A DNA stretch of 64,000 bases from Candidatus Hydrogenedentota bacterium. Its GTDB lineage: Bacteria; UBA8481; J006. A program made the position numbers and the translations under genes. This document shows, piece after piece, positions 36,412 through 45,568 of the stretch (its first letter is position 1; each line of letters opens with the position of its first letter). The stretch covers positions 124,001-188,000 of the forward strand of contig RFFU01000074.1 in NCBI GenBank assembly GCA_003697085.1, read 5' to 3'. The notes beneath the pieces were generated by a model that was not told the DNA's origin, did not search any database, and saw only the letters and a list, made by a program, of their open reading frames with translations.

Positions 36412-36486
36412 GATTTGGAAGACGTATTGCCGTTGTGGGAATACGAAGGAAGGAGAGGGGGATTGACGGCGAATAGATCGGACTAG

Positions 36487-37173
36487 GTGGTGTCTGAACG
36501 AAGCGGTAGAGTTGCGGGGGACGGGTGTGGGAATCGGGGGATCCCGGGGAGAATTTCCGGCTTTACGATCGTCGAGCTGACTCTCAGTCTGTTTCTGATG
36601 GCCCTTATTCTTTCGGCCGTGTTTGGTGTCTTTTTTTCAACTGCGAAATCCGGGAACGAAGTGGAGCGGCATGCAACGGCTTTGCGGTTGGCGTCGAGTG
36701 AAATGGAGCGGTTGGCCTCTTATTCAAATCCCTTGTATATCGGAATTTCCGGGGGAAAGGGAACGGGAGAAAAGCCGAAGGTTGTCGGCAGGGATATTTC
36801 ATTTAAGGATCATTTTTCCATCGTGAGGAGAATTCACGCGGCGGAAACGAACCAAGATGTTCCGGGATTCATTCCGTCGGCGGACGATCTGATAACGGCG
36901 TTTATCGAGCCCAAGGACTATGTTCGTCGTCTTGCTGTTGTAGAAACGGAGGAGGAAAAAGCAGAAGCGGCTTCCGGTTCGACCGGAGAGTTGCGGCATG
37001 TTAGTAGAGACGCGGTTTTCGCTCGGACGGTAGAGAGAGAGATCCTTTCCTTTCATCCGCCTCTCGTCAAGGTATGGGTGACGGTCTATTGGAACGACAG
37101 GAGCGCGGGAATAGATCCTTTGGAGGATGGAGAGGCGGACTCCGTTCAGATCAGCACGTTATTGGCAGGTTAG
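36487..37173 (+). CDS. Minor pseudopilin, GspI/PilV-like
   Basis: A 228-residue prepilin-like protein. A leader of about 25 residues rich in Gly and Arg ends in ISG-FTIVE, followed by a hydrophobic helix (LTLSLFLMALILSAVFGVFF) with Glu at +5. The helix continues into ALRLASSEMERLASY, as in GspI/PilV proteins that cap the pseudopilus. The rest is a soluble domain without a clear match. The start is GTG 36487 or GTG 36490; a TAG stop lies immediately upstream in the same frame and no Shine-Dalgarno is obvious, so exact start is uncertain. Third-position in the gsp operon between gspG and a GspJ-like gene argues for a minor pseudopilin. Confidence 0.75.
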   Translation: MVSERSGRVAGDGCGNRGIPGRISGFTIVELTLSLFLMALILSAVFGVFFSTAKSGNEVERHATALRLASSEMERLASYSNPLYIGISGGKGTGEKPKVVGRDISFKDHFSIVRRIHAAETNQDVPGFIPSADDLITAFIEPKDYVRRLAVVETEEEKAEAASGSTGELRHVSRDAVFARTVEREILSFHPPLVKVWVTVYWNDRSAGIDPLEDGEADSVQISTLLAG

Positions 37174-37183
37174 GTTTTCGAAA

Positions 37184-38098
37184 ATGGAAATGATCGCTCG
37201 AAGGAAGAGGGAAGGGTTCACAATCATTGAACTGGTGGCCGTTTTGTTAATTTTGGGAATCGTGACTTTGGCTATTTCCGAAGCGTATAATGGAATGATA
37301 TTCACTTCGGAAGAACAAAGGTCGAAGATGTTTGCCAACCAGGATATCACGTTTTTCGCCCGGAAAATGACGAATGAGATGCTTGGGATATCGCGTCTTC
37401 TTCCGACAGGAAACGGCCAAATATTCACAGGTGATTTTTTTCTGGACAAAATTATTTCCGTGCTTCCCACCGGCGATAAAGTGGTGGAAGGCCGCCTTGC
37501 GGCTTTTCGTTTGGTTGAGGTCAAGAGCCCATATTCATCAAGTCAGGCCGAGCGATTTCTTGAGTTACAAGTGAGAAGAAGTCGGTATCGTTGGACGGAT
37601 CAGTTGGCGATCAACAAAGACAATGACGGCCCGGACGGAGTATCGGCCGATGAATATCGAAAAGATGCGGAGGGGGCTTTTCTGGATGTCGATAACGCCG
37701 ATGAAGATGAGGATCCTAAAACGGGTGTCGACGTCTTCGACGACGATGGCTTTCCCGACGATTTAGGAAAGATTGAAGTGGTCGATGGGGAAATTTCAAA
37801 GGCGGAACATCGGGAACTCGTGGAACAAGGTGACTGGGAAACTTTTTTTAACGGTATTTCACCCCGGGAAAAAGAGGCCTATATTCTTCCTGTTTCGATG
37901 TCGTTTACGTTTTTTGATTCTCTGGGGATACCCCTTAATGAAAGAAACGAAGATTTATCGAGCCTTGGTATCTATGAGCTGAACCAAGCAAGGACGATGC
38001 GAGTGTCGATCGTGTATCGAAGGCGTGTAGGGGGGAGGATCCTGGATTCGGAAGAGGAGGCCAGCTTCGTCGTTGGTCTTGGAACATTGAATTCTTAG
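37184..38098 (+). CDS. Minor pseudopilin, GspJ/PilW-like
   Basis: A 304-residue prepilin-like protein starting at ATG 37184, 10 bases after the previous stop. It has a short basic leader ending KREG-FTIIE, a hydrophobic helix (LVAVLLILGIVTLAISEAY) with Glu at +5, and a large soluble domain. An acidic, probably calcium-binding loop is visible (DVDNADEDEDPKTGVDVFDD, close to DNDGPDG). The length and position suit GspJ, which forms the tip of the pseudopilus with GspI and GspK. ATG 37190 is an alternative start. A GspK-type partner may be the gene beginning at 62778. Confidence 0.75.
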   Translation: MEMIARRKREGFTIIELVAVLLILGIVTLAISEAYNGMIFTSEEQRSKMFANQDITFFARKMTNEMLGISRLLPTGNGQIFTGDFFLDKIISVLPTGDKVVEGRLAAFRLVEVKSPYSSSQAERFLELQVRRSRYRWTDQLAINKDNDGPDGVSADEYRKDAEGAFLDVDNADEDEDPKTGVDVFDDDGFPDDLGKIEVVDGEISKAEHRELVEQGDWETFFNGISPREKEAYILPVSMSFTFFDSLGIPLNERNEDLSSLGIYELNQARTMRVSIVYRRRVGGRILDSEEEASFVVGLGTLNS

Positions 38099-38166
38099 AG
38101 AACGGAAAAGTCATGGGGAGGGAAAGAAGGGGAGAATGAAAGAAAGGGAAGAGAAGGGAACGATAA

Positions 38167-39600
38167 ATGGTGCGTGCCGCTGCAATTGAAATTGATTCGC
38201 GTGCCCTTCGGTATCTCAAAGGGTGGGTCGGGAAGAAAAAGGTTACCGTGAAAGAAAAAGGGGAGATGATTTCCGCTGATGAAAAAAGAGGCGCTGAGGG
38301 GGGGGACACGGCGGGAATCGCTTGGTACAACGAGGTTTTGGAAAAATGGAAAGCGACCGGAATGTTTCAAGATGTTGAAGAGTTGGTCGTCGTGGTGCCG
38401 GGGCCGAACGCCTTTTATTGTTCTGTGGTGTTGAGGCCGGAAGATTTGGTCTCGGCCTCCAAAGTTAGTGAACGTTGCGCGGCGGTATTGAAGGACGCCT
38501 TGGCATTCTCGAAAGTAGATACGCGTGTGGGTATTCCCGCCCGGCTTTTGGCGGCGGATGTTCGGGAAGGGCGCGATACCGTTGCAGCAGCCGTACCGCG
38601 GTCGGATTTTTCAGTATTCGATGGATTATTGCCGAGTCTTTCGGGATTGGGCTGTGACCTGGTCCGGCTGGATATCCGGGGAACCACTCTGGGAGCGGTC
38701 GGCGCGGCGCATTTTTCAAACGGAATGGTTGTCGACATCAGCGATCGGGCTGCGCGGGGTGTTCTCATTCAGGAGGGAGTAATCCGAAGGTATTTTTATG
38801 TGGAGTCTTTGATTGCCCACGGTAAAGAAGAGGGGTTTTGGGAGAAAGTCTTACACGAGATCACGCTGGCGTTGCCAAACGCCCAAAGAGCCGAAACGCT
38901 GCTCGAGAATGTTATGGTTTTAGGGGTGACGCCGGCTCAAGAGAACCGAATTGCGGAAACATTGAGATGTTTGACGGACCGTCCTCAAATCGATGGCCTG
39001 GGAGACGATGATTCAGAAAAGTATTCTTCGTGTTACGGGGCGCTTCTCGGCCTGGCGAGAGCGGACGTGCCGGCGCTGAATTTTCTGCCGGAAGAGGCCA
39101 TCGATTTGATTTACGGTGCTCGGCGTCGGGGAAGGTATCGCAAGAGGATGCAATGGGTATGTGGGATCGCGTTCGGTGTTTTTCTTATAAGCCAAGCGGC
39201 GATGATGGTACAGGAGGAAAAAAGGGAGGCGTTAAGAGAGGATCTTCGAAAAGATAGAAGTAAAGTTGAAGCAGTAATGAGAAGAAAAAGTGAACTGGAG
39301 GAAAAGTATAAGCTCCTGGAAGCGGCGGAAAATTTGAGGCTGTGGAATTTTTCTTGGGCGGAGTTTCTTTCAAATTTGAGGGATATATTGCCGCGAAAGA
39401 CGTGGTTGGAGAGTGTTTCGTATGGAAGGGACGGGGTTTTGAAAATTCGAGGGAGTTCATATTTGAAAAACGCCTCAAAGAAATTAGAGAAATCTCTTAA
39501 GGGATTCGAACGACTTGAAAACGTTCAAATACGAAAAAACAAGCGGAGTTCGGACGGAAAAGTTTTCCGTTTCGAAATTTGGTGCGGAATTCGGAAATGA
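38167..39600 (+). CDS. gspL: Type II secretion assembly protein GspL (PilM-PilN-like fusion)
   Basis: A 477-residue inner-membrane protein. The cytoplasmic N-terminal part (~1-310) has the actin-like ASKHA layout of PilM/GspL (AAIEIDSRALRYLKGW, VVDISDRAARGVLIQEG, NFLPEEAIDL before the membrane). A single membrane helix (WVCGIAFGVFLISQAAMMV) is followed by a coiled coil (EEKREALREDLRKD) and a ferredoxin-like periplasmic domain of PilN type (NLRDILPRKTWLESVSYGRD). GspL recruits GspE through its ASKHA domain. ATG 38167 follows a purine-rich stretch with AAGGGAA. Its TGA overlaps the ATG of the next gene (ATGA), so GspL and the GspM-like protein are made in coupled fashion. Confidence 0.85.
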   Translation: MVRAAAIEIDSRALRYLKGWVGKKKVTVKEKGEMISADEKRGAEGGDTAGIAWYNEVLEKWKATGMFQDVEELVVVVPGPNAFYCSVVLRPEDLVSASKVSERCAAVLKDALAFSKVDTRVGIPARLLAADVREGRDTVAAAVPRSDFSVFDGLLPSLSGLGCDLVRLDIRGTTLGAVGAAHFSNGMVVDISDRAARGVLIQEGVIRRYFYVESLIAHGKEEGFWEKVLHEITLALPNAQRAETLLENVMVLGVTPAQENRIAETLRCLTDRPQIDGLGDDDSEKYSSCYGALLGLARADVPALNFLPEEAIDLIYGARRRGRYRKRMQWVCGIAFGVFLISQAAMMVQEEKREALREDLRKDRSKVEAVMRRKSELEEKYKLLEAAENLRLWNFSWAEFLSNLRDILPRKTWLESVSYGRDGVLKIRGSSYLKNASKKLEKSLKGFERLENVQIRKNKRSSDGKVFRFEIWCGIRK

Positions 39601-40892
39601 AGGCGCCTCCGGTAACGGACAAATGGATTCTCGCGCTGGGAGTGCTGACAGGGGTTGCCTTATTCCTGACGTTTCATAATGTTAAACGAATCAATGTTTT
39701 AATAAATACGAACAGTACTTTGAAAAATCGCGTCGAGAAAAACCGTGATGAAATATTGAATGGAAAAGAGATTGAAAAGGAAAGAAGAGAATTATTCAAA
39801 CAGTTGGAAGTTTTGAAAACGCATTTCTATGCTCCGGGAAACCCCGAAACGGTCAAGGAGGATTTGGAGCGGCTCGCAACAGAATTGAATGCGGCTTTTG
39901 GGGATGCCTGTCACTCGCGGGATATTCAAATAGTTGTTGGGCAGGCCTATCCCAGTGGGACGAAGGGTCTTTGGGAGTATCCGGTTGCATTGGACATGGT
40001 CGGAAATTATAACGCCTTGGGAAAAACGTTGGAGATGTTGGAAAGAGGGGGGAAGGTGTTACGAGTGAGTGCCCTTGAGGTTCTTCCTCGGTCCGGCGGT
40101 TTTGATTTGAAGATTCACCTGGAGTTTTCGGTAGGGGCTGTGGATGGAGGGAAACGACGGAAGAATTCCGACAGGGAATTAAAAAAGACACTCCCTTCGG
40201 CAGAAGCAAAGTGGTTGTTTGAAGACGAGCGGTTTCGCATTGTGATGAGCCCGATCCGTTCTCCTTTCGTCGACCTCGAAGAGATTGAGAATTCCCGTTT
40301 GGTTTTGCGGGTTCCACTAACAACAAAGGAGGTCAAGGCTTCGGATGGATCCCCCGTCCGAGTGTCCCCGGAACCGGAGTTGTCGTTAGGGGTTCCACCG
40401 CCGATAGAAAAGGAGTATCGCTCGAAAAACGGACAACCGATTCGGGTTATATTTGAGGATGAAAGTCCATATTATGTAATGGTGAAAGCAGGGGAGAAAA
40501 CTTTCATTGGGCCGGATGGTGCCAAGCGGTCGTTGCCCGAAGGACGGCCGGCGTCAATGATCGATAGAAAAACAGGTCGGCGGATTGTATTCACGTACGA
40601 ATCAAAACCGAAATTACCGGCGATTTTTAAAAACGTGGTATATACAGGAAATATTGTCGGTGGTAAGGCGATGGTTCTTCTTCCGCGGGGCGATGTATCT
40701 GCGGATTCAAAAGAGGGCGGTAGTCGGAGGAAGAGAGCGTTTTGGGGAAAAGGACAGATTGTCGGTCGGGAGGTGGGAACGCAGCATAGGGTCTATGTAA
40801 AGGAAATAAAGAAAGAATACATCGTTTTAACACTTTATTTGGACAAGAAAACGGAATATAATTTCACACTCCTACGGTCTCGAAAACGGTGA
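39597..40892 (+). CDS. GspM/PilO-like protein with C-terminal PilP/GspC-like domain
   Basis: A 431-residue protein with one N-terminal membrane helix (WILALGVLTGVALFLTF), a coiled coil (~30-75) and a ferredoxin-like PilO/GspM-type periplasmic domain (SRDIQIVVGQAY, YPVALDMVGNYNALGKTLEM). After ~200 a basic linker and a second region lead to a beta-rich C-terminal part (FKNVVYTGNIVGGKAMVLL, FWGKGQIVGREVG, YIVLTLYLDKK) resembling the homology-region fold of GspC or PilP, which binds the secretin N-domains. If so, one polypeptide links GspL/M with the secretin, replacing a separate GspC, and no separate gspC is seen here. ATG 39597 overlaps the gspL stop as ATGA. The C-terminal call is inference from pattern. 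Confidence 0.65.
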   Translation: MKAPPVTDKWILALGVLTGVALFLTFHNVKRINVLINTNSTLKNRVEKNRDEILNGKEIEKERRELFKQLEVLKTHFYAPGNPETVKEDLERLATELNAAFGDACHSRDIQIVVGQAYPSGTKGLWEYPVALDMVGNYNALGKTLEMLERGGKVLRVSALEVLPRSGGFDLKIHLEFSVGAVDGGKRRKNSDRELKKTLPSAEAKWLFEDERFRIVMSPIRSPFVDLEEIENSRLVLRVPLTTKEVKASDGSPVRVSPEPELSLGVPPPIEKEYRSKNGQPIRVIFEDESPYYVMVKAGEKTFIGPDGAKRSLPEGRPASMIDRKTGRRIVFTYESKPKLPAIFKNVVYTGNIVGGKAMVLLPRGDVSADSKEGGSRRKRAFWGKGQIVGREVGTQHRVYVKEIKKEYIVLTLYLDKKTEYNFTLLRSRKR

Positions 40893-40920
40893 GAGAGGAG
40901 CGGAGAGGAACGGTGACTCT

Positions 40921-43900
40921 GTGAAGACGGGAAAAGGCGGACAATTTCATCAAAAACGGGGTGCCGTTGATATTATGAAATGTGGGATTCTCCTCTTAGC
41001 TTTCGGGATGACGGTGCTTGCGGCTTCGGCCAGGGTGAATATGGATTTTGAAGACGCATCAGTTGAGGAGATTGTTACGAATTTGTTTGGTGCCGAGGGG
41101 AAACGGTTTGTGGCAGAGGAGCCTCTTCCCCAGCAGAAAAGCACGATTCATGTGGAAAACTCGGATTTCGACGAAGCCTTATCCGCGGTTCTCGAGAAGA
41201 TCGGCTTTTCTTTTCGTGTGGATGAGAGCGGGGTTTACCATTTATTTCGAGAAGAAGGGCGGAAAGAGAAAGCCGGTACGTCGGAAGAGGCGACTTCAGG
41301 GAGAATATCGTTGGAGTTTAGTGGTGATGTACGGGAAGCGGTTCAGTTGGCTTTTGAGCAGCTGACCAAAAAACCAGAATACGTCATTATGCCCGAGGTT
41401 GGGGGAAAAACGGAGGTGAACTTTCGCGACAAGGATTTGAAGACGGCGTTAAAGCTCATTTTGACACCGCGGGGATATGAGGCCGTGGAAAAGGACGGGG
41501 TAATCTGGATACAGAAGGGAAAGCGTTCGAGGGAAGGGAAAACCGGGAGCAAGAAACGTGATCTGGTTACGAAGATTATCGAGGTAAAGAAGCCCGCGGA
41601 GAAGTATAAAAACATTGTAAAAAATTTGTTGACGCCGGGAAGAGGAAAGGTTGTCATCGACAAAGATTTCAACCTTGTAATAATAACGGATACGAAAGAA
41701 AAGATCGCGGAAATAGAAAACGTCATTTCCCGGTATGACACAAGAGAAGAGGGGGAGAGGGAAAAGCGGCCGGGTCAGGGCGAAAAAAAAGGAAGGGCGG
41801 ACGAGTTTGTTACGCAGATTTACAAGGCCCAATACAAGAGTGTCGGTTTTCTCGAAAAACGCGTTCGAAAATATCTTAGCCCAGATGGAAACATTTATGC
41901 GGACGAGGAAGAGGGGACGTTGGAAATCGAGGACAAGAAATCGCATGTGGACAAGATTCTCTACGCGTTGAAAACATATGATATTGAGAAAGTTCGGTAT
42001 GTAACAATAAAGAAACAACTAAATTTTTCGAAAGCAGAAGATTTGGTTGATGAGTTGCGGGATATTTTATCATCCGATGCGCAGGTGACATTTAATGAGA
42101 GGACGAATAGAATCTTTGTCCGTGAAACCGAAGAAAACGCCGATCAAGTCGTCGAGTTTCTCAACGATGCGGATCAACCTCCGTTGCAGGTGTCTATTGA
42201 GGCGACCATCTTGGATTTGCAGTTGTCAGGGGACAATGAATTCGGGATTGATTGGCAGGCGGTTTTTAATTCGATGAATCCCATGGGGTCGAATTTTGCC
42301 GTGGGAACAAATCTTATTACGGATATTACGGTTGATAATCCCCAATTTGTTGAATACCAGAGAGATATGAACGGCAACCTGATTCTGGGGGCGAACAACG
42401 ATGCAGTACCCGTATCTCACACTCCCGGGTCCGTTGTTGGAAATCGACAAGGGGCGTTCGTGTCTCAGGTCCAGCTTCACAATGTCGATTTGTTCGGGCA
42501 TAAGGACCTGATAAAGGTGTTGACGGCGCGGTTATTGGCTTCGAAGGTCATTTCGAAGGCGGATATTCTGGCATCTCCGAAGATCAACGTGATCAACAAC
42601 GAACAGGCTTTGATCGAAGTAGGCTCGAAGATTCCTTTCGTGACATCAACGACAACGGGAGGTGCGGCGACGGAGAATATTACGTTTGAGGATGCTGTTC
42701 TGAGCCTGGAGGTAACTCCAACGATCAACCCGGATCACATTGTGAATATGCGAATTGATTTGACCAATGATCGTCCCGGTCCGAGCGTGAGATCGGATGT
42801 TAACGTGCCAGTTATCTTAAAACAGCATCTGACAACCAATTTAGATGTTAAATCGGGCAATACGGTGATATTGGGAGGATTGGATCGGAAAACCATTGAT
42901 GAGGATAAGACGGGGGTTCCGATTTTGATGGATATTCCCCTTCTCGGACGGCTTTTTTCGAGAAAGACGAAAACCCAGGTAAAAAGAGAGTTAGTTCTTT
43001 TTATTACGCCGACGATATTACCGTCTCCTTACGAAAATGACAACACGAAAGAAGCCCTTCGAAAAAAGCGGGAACATGAATTTGTTGACGAAAAGCCTGT
43101 TCAGTTTGTGGAGGCGTTCGTAGAACCGGAGGAATTAACGATATCGCGGGATCCTGATTTTGCCGGCGATACGCTTCGTGTGACATTTCGTGTCGATAAA
43201 GAATTGCGGGCTGATCCGATGGTTCTTGTGGCGGGGAGAAAAGCGAGAAAAATGGAAGCAGACGGGAAATCCTTTTCCTACGCATTTTCCCCCGGGGTGA
43301 ATTTCCCGCAAGGAAGGAATGAAGTTATGATCAGGGTCGAGGACAAGGCGGGAAATGAAAATTCGATACAAATTCCTTTTTCCGCGTATTTAGAGAGGTT
43401 TCCACCAGAGTTTACAAACATAAAACAAAGCCCTCGTCCCGGGGTGATGGGAGAAGAAATGGAAATCTCTTTTCGAGTCAACAAAACATTGAAAGAAGAG
43501 CCGAAAGTCCGTGTGGGGGGGAAGGATCTTGTTTTGGAAAAAGCGGGGCCGCGGTCGTATCGCTATAAGTTTCAGGTTCCGATGGCTCCGCGGGAGGGCA
43601 GATACCGTTTGGAAATTGAAGGAATAGATCTCGACGGGAATGTAGGGAGGACGACCACGGGGGTCGATATCGTCTTTGAAAAGACCCCACCCAATCTTCA
43701 GTTTAAATCGGTGGTTCCGGCCACGGTTGCCCTGGGAGAAACACTTGAGGTGAATGTTGTTTCGAATGAGGCTTTGCGGAGACCTCCGGTACTCCTTATC
43801 AATGGTCACACAGCGAACCTGACGTATTGGGACACGAGAATACATTCCTTTACGTTTCAATATCGTCCTTCGGAAGTTTCAGAAATAGGTCGGGTGCCGA

Positions 43901-45549
43901 TTAAGGTTCGAGGGATCGATAAGGTTGGAAACCTCGGCGAGGCGAGCGATACCATTCGAATAATCGGCGATCATATCCCGCCGGTGGCAAGGGAGATTCA
44001 TCTTAAACCGAAGTGTCTCGTTTACTACCCCGGCGGCAAAGCATCGCGGCTGCTTCTCGGCGTTGATTTTACTGAAGATTTGGCCGAAGAGCCACACGTA
44101 TATTTCGGAAAGAAACGAGGCGAAATACGCAGACATGAGGGGCGGCATTATGAGTATGAGTACGCCTTCAAAACGAAAAAGACGGATGAAGAAGAATTAA
44201 ATATCAGAATCGAAGCGGTGGACGAATGGGGGAACCATTCGGAAACGACGATTCGCGTCCCTTTGAGGGCGGAGACCGAAGCGCCTGAGATTACAGAGAT
44301 CACAGTGGAACCAAGGGAGGTGGTGATTTATCCCGGGAACAGAAAGAAAAGAGCAGAGGCGATAATACGGTTTAAGGTGTCGGAGAAGTTGAAAGGGGAT
44401 CCTCTTGTCACGGTGGGAGGTCATTTGGCGCGCAAGATCAAGGAGGAAGGAGGAATATATCTGTACAAATTTGTTCTCGGAAGACATTCTTCAGAGACGG
44501 GAGTGCGGCCGGTGAGAATTGTAGTCACGGACTTGGCAGGCAATAGTACAGAGGTCTCGGATGAAATAGAGTTTGTATTGGAGAACGAGCCGCCCGCTTT
44601 TCGGGATTTGCGGGTTCTTCCGAAAGCGGAGGTGATGCTGTATCCTGGGGATCCAAAAAAGAAAACGAGAATCATTCTATTAAAGTTTGAGGCCAGCGAA
44701 GAGTTGAGGGGGGATCCGGAAGTAACGGTTGGAGGTAAACCGGCACAATTTGTAACGCGTTCCGGACTTAGATATACCTATCGGGTGGGGATTGAATCAG
44801 CGGATACGCGAGATTTTCTGGACGTAATTGCGGCGGGACGGGATTTGGCCGGGAATTTCGGCCGAGAGCGTATAGGAAAGATAAGGTTGGTTCGGGAAAC
44901 AAAGCCGCCGATTGTCAGGAAAATTAAAGTTGAACCGAAAAGTGTTGTGGTGTACCCCGGGCAACCGGAAAAAAACAAGGAGATTGAGATTCTTTTCGAA
45001 GTGGATGAACCATTAGGAAAAAATCCCGAGGTTTACGTAGGGGGAAATCCGGCGCGTTTTGACCCGAAAACCTCGGCGGCACCATTCCTTTTTGGGTTTT
45101 CTTACCGGCCCGGCCGGGAGGAACGCGAAGGTGCCATACCGGTAGTTATTAAAATTCAGGATCTAGCAGGGAACAAAACTTCGTTGGTTCGAAAGGTCAT
45201 TTATCGTTTTGAAAAAGACCCCCCGGTGATATCGGATGTTCACCTAGTAGGGAAACCTCTGTTGGGAAGTTGGATCAAGATCATATTTCGTGTGAATGAA
45301 ACGCTTGTCGAACCGCCTTCTGTAATCGTTTCAGGACGGCGTGCCTCTTTTGAGAATTATGATTCAAAGAAACGGGAGTATGTTTATCGGTATCATATTC
45401 CTCGGAAAACGGGATCGCCTCAACTTTATGTTGAGATTGTCGCCCGTGATCTCGTTGGAAATGAGGCGACATTTTCGGGAAACCTTCCGGCTCATCCGGG
45501 GGCGTTATCCTACGGGGAAACAGTAAAAGGAAAATGGCGGGGGCGATAG
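40921..45549 (+). CDS. gspD: Secretin GspD with about eight C-terminal Ig-like domains
   Basis: A 1,542-residue outer-membrane secretin, roughly twice the usual 600-700. GTG 40921 gives an 18-residue extension; ATG 40975 starts directly at the signal peptide (KCGILLLAFGMTVLAASA). The N-terminal part has STN/N0-like and N1-N3-type domains (NMDFEDASVEEIVTNLF, EVNFRDKDLKTALKLIL, IIEVKKPAEKYKNIVKNLL). The secretin pore domain (~480-705) has LLASKVISKADILASPKINV, KTGVPILMDIPLLGRLF and RELVLFITPTIL. From residue ~731 to the end come about eight repeats of 80-105 residues with ITFRV- or VSF-type strands and D-x-x-GN motifs (DKAGNEN, DLAGNST, DLAGNFG). Normally the C-terminal S-domain follows the pore and nothing more. 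The repeats are probably at the outer-membrane face. Confidence 0.88.
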   Translation: MKTGKGGQFHQKRGAVDIMKCGILLLAFGMTVLAASARVNMDFEDASVEEIVTNLFGAEGKRFVAEEPLPQQKSTIHVENSDFDEALSAVLEKIGFSFRVDESGVYHLFREEGRKEKAGTSEEATSGRISLEFSGDVREAVQLAFEQLTKKPEYVIMPEVGGKTEVNFRDKDLKTALKLILTPRGYEAVEKDGVIWIQKGKRSREGKTGSKKRDLVTKIIEVKKPAEKYKNIVKNLLTPGRGKVVIDKDFNLVIITDTKEKIAEIENVISRYDTREEGEREKRPGQGEKKGRADEFVTQIYKAQYKSVGFLEKRVRKYLSPDGNIYADEEEGTLEIEDKKSHVDKILYALKTYDIEKVRYVTIKKQLNFSKAEDLVDELRDILSSDAQVTFNERTNRIFVRETEENADQVVEFLNDADQPPLQVSIEATILDLQLSGDNEFGIDWQAVFNSMNPMGSNFAVGTNLITDITVDNPQFVEYQRDMNGNLILGANNDAVPVSHTPGSVVGNRQGAFVSQVQLHNVDLFGHKDLIKVLTARLLASKVISKADILASPKINVINNEQALIEVGSKIPFVTSTTTGGAATENITFEDAVLSLEVTPTINPDHIVNMRIDLTNDRPGPSVRSDVNVPVILKQHLTTNLDVKSGNTVILGGLDRKTIDEDKTGVPILMDIPLLGRLFSRKTKTQVKRELVLFITPTILPSPYENDNTKEALRKKREHEFVDEKPVQFVEAFVEPEELTISRDPDFAGDTLRVTFRVDKELRADPMVLVAGRKARKMEADGKSFSYAFSPGVNFPQGRNEVMIRVEDKAGNENSIQIPFSAYLERFPPEFTNIKQSPRPGVMGEEMEISFRVNKTLKEEPKVRVGGKDLVLEKAGPRSYRYKFQVPMAPREGRYRLEIEGIDLDGNVGRTTTGVDIVFEKTPPNLQFKSVVPATVALGETLEVNVVSNEALRRPPVLLINGHTANLTYWDTRIHSFTFQYRPSEVSEIGRVPIKVRGIDKVGNLGEASDTIRIIGDHIPPVAREIHLKPKCLVYYPGGKASRLLLGVDFTEDLAEEPHVYFGKKRGEIRRHEGRHYEYEYAFKTKKTDEEELNIRIEAVDEWGNHSETTIRVPLRAETEAPEITEITVEPREVVIYPGNRKKRAEAIIRFKVSEKLKGDPLVTVGGHLARKIKEEGGIYLYKFVLGRHSSETGVRPVRIVVTDLAGNSTEVSDEIEFVLENEPPAFRDLRVLPKAEVMLYPGDPKKKTRIILLKFEASEELRGDPEVTVGGKPAQFVTRSGLRYTYRVGIESADTRDFLDVIAAGRDLAGNFGRERIGKIRLVRETKPPIVRKIKVEPKSVVVYPGQPEKNKEIEILFEVDEPLGKNPEVYVGGNPARFDPKTSAAPFLFGFSYRPGREEREGAIPVVIKIQDLAGNKTSLVRKVIYRFEKDPPVISDVHLVGKPLLGSWIKIIFRVNETLVEPPSVIVSGRRASFENYDSKKREYVYRYHIPRKTGSPQLYVEIVARDLVGNEATFSGNLPAHPGALSYGETVKGKWRGR
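43115..45520 (+). repeat. About eight tandem Ig-like repeats in the secretin C-terminus
   Basis: Each unit starts with a short strand after a PP motif (for example EPPAF, KPPIV, DPPVIS), has a middle V-x-V-G-G/H motif (VTVGGHLARK, VTVGGKPAQF, VYVGGNPARF) and ends with a D-x-x-GN turn. Units 4-7 share PxxVxxYPG (YYPGGK, IYPGNRKK, LYPGDPKK, VYPGQPEK). The layout resembles bacterial Ig-like or cadherin-like domains. Confidence 0.75.
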
Positions 45550-45568
45550 GTAGACAGCGGACCGGGCG

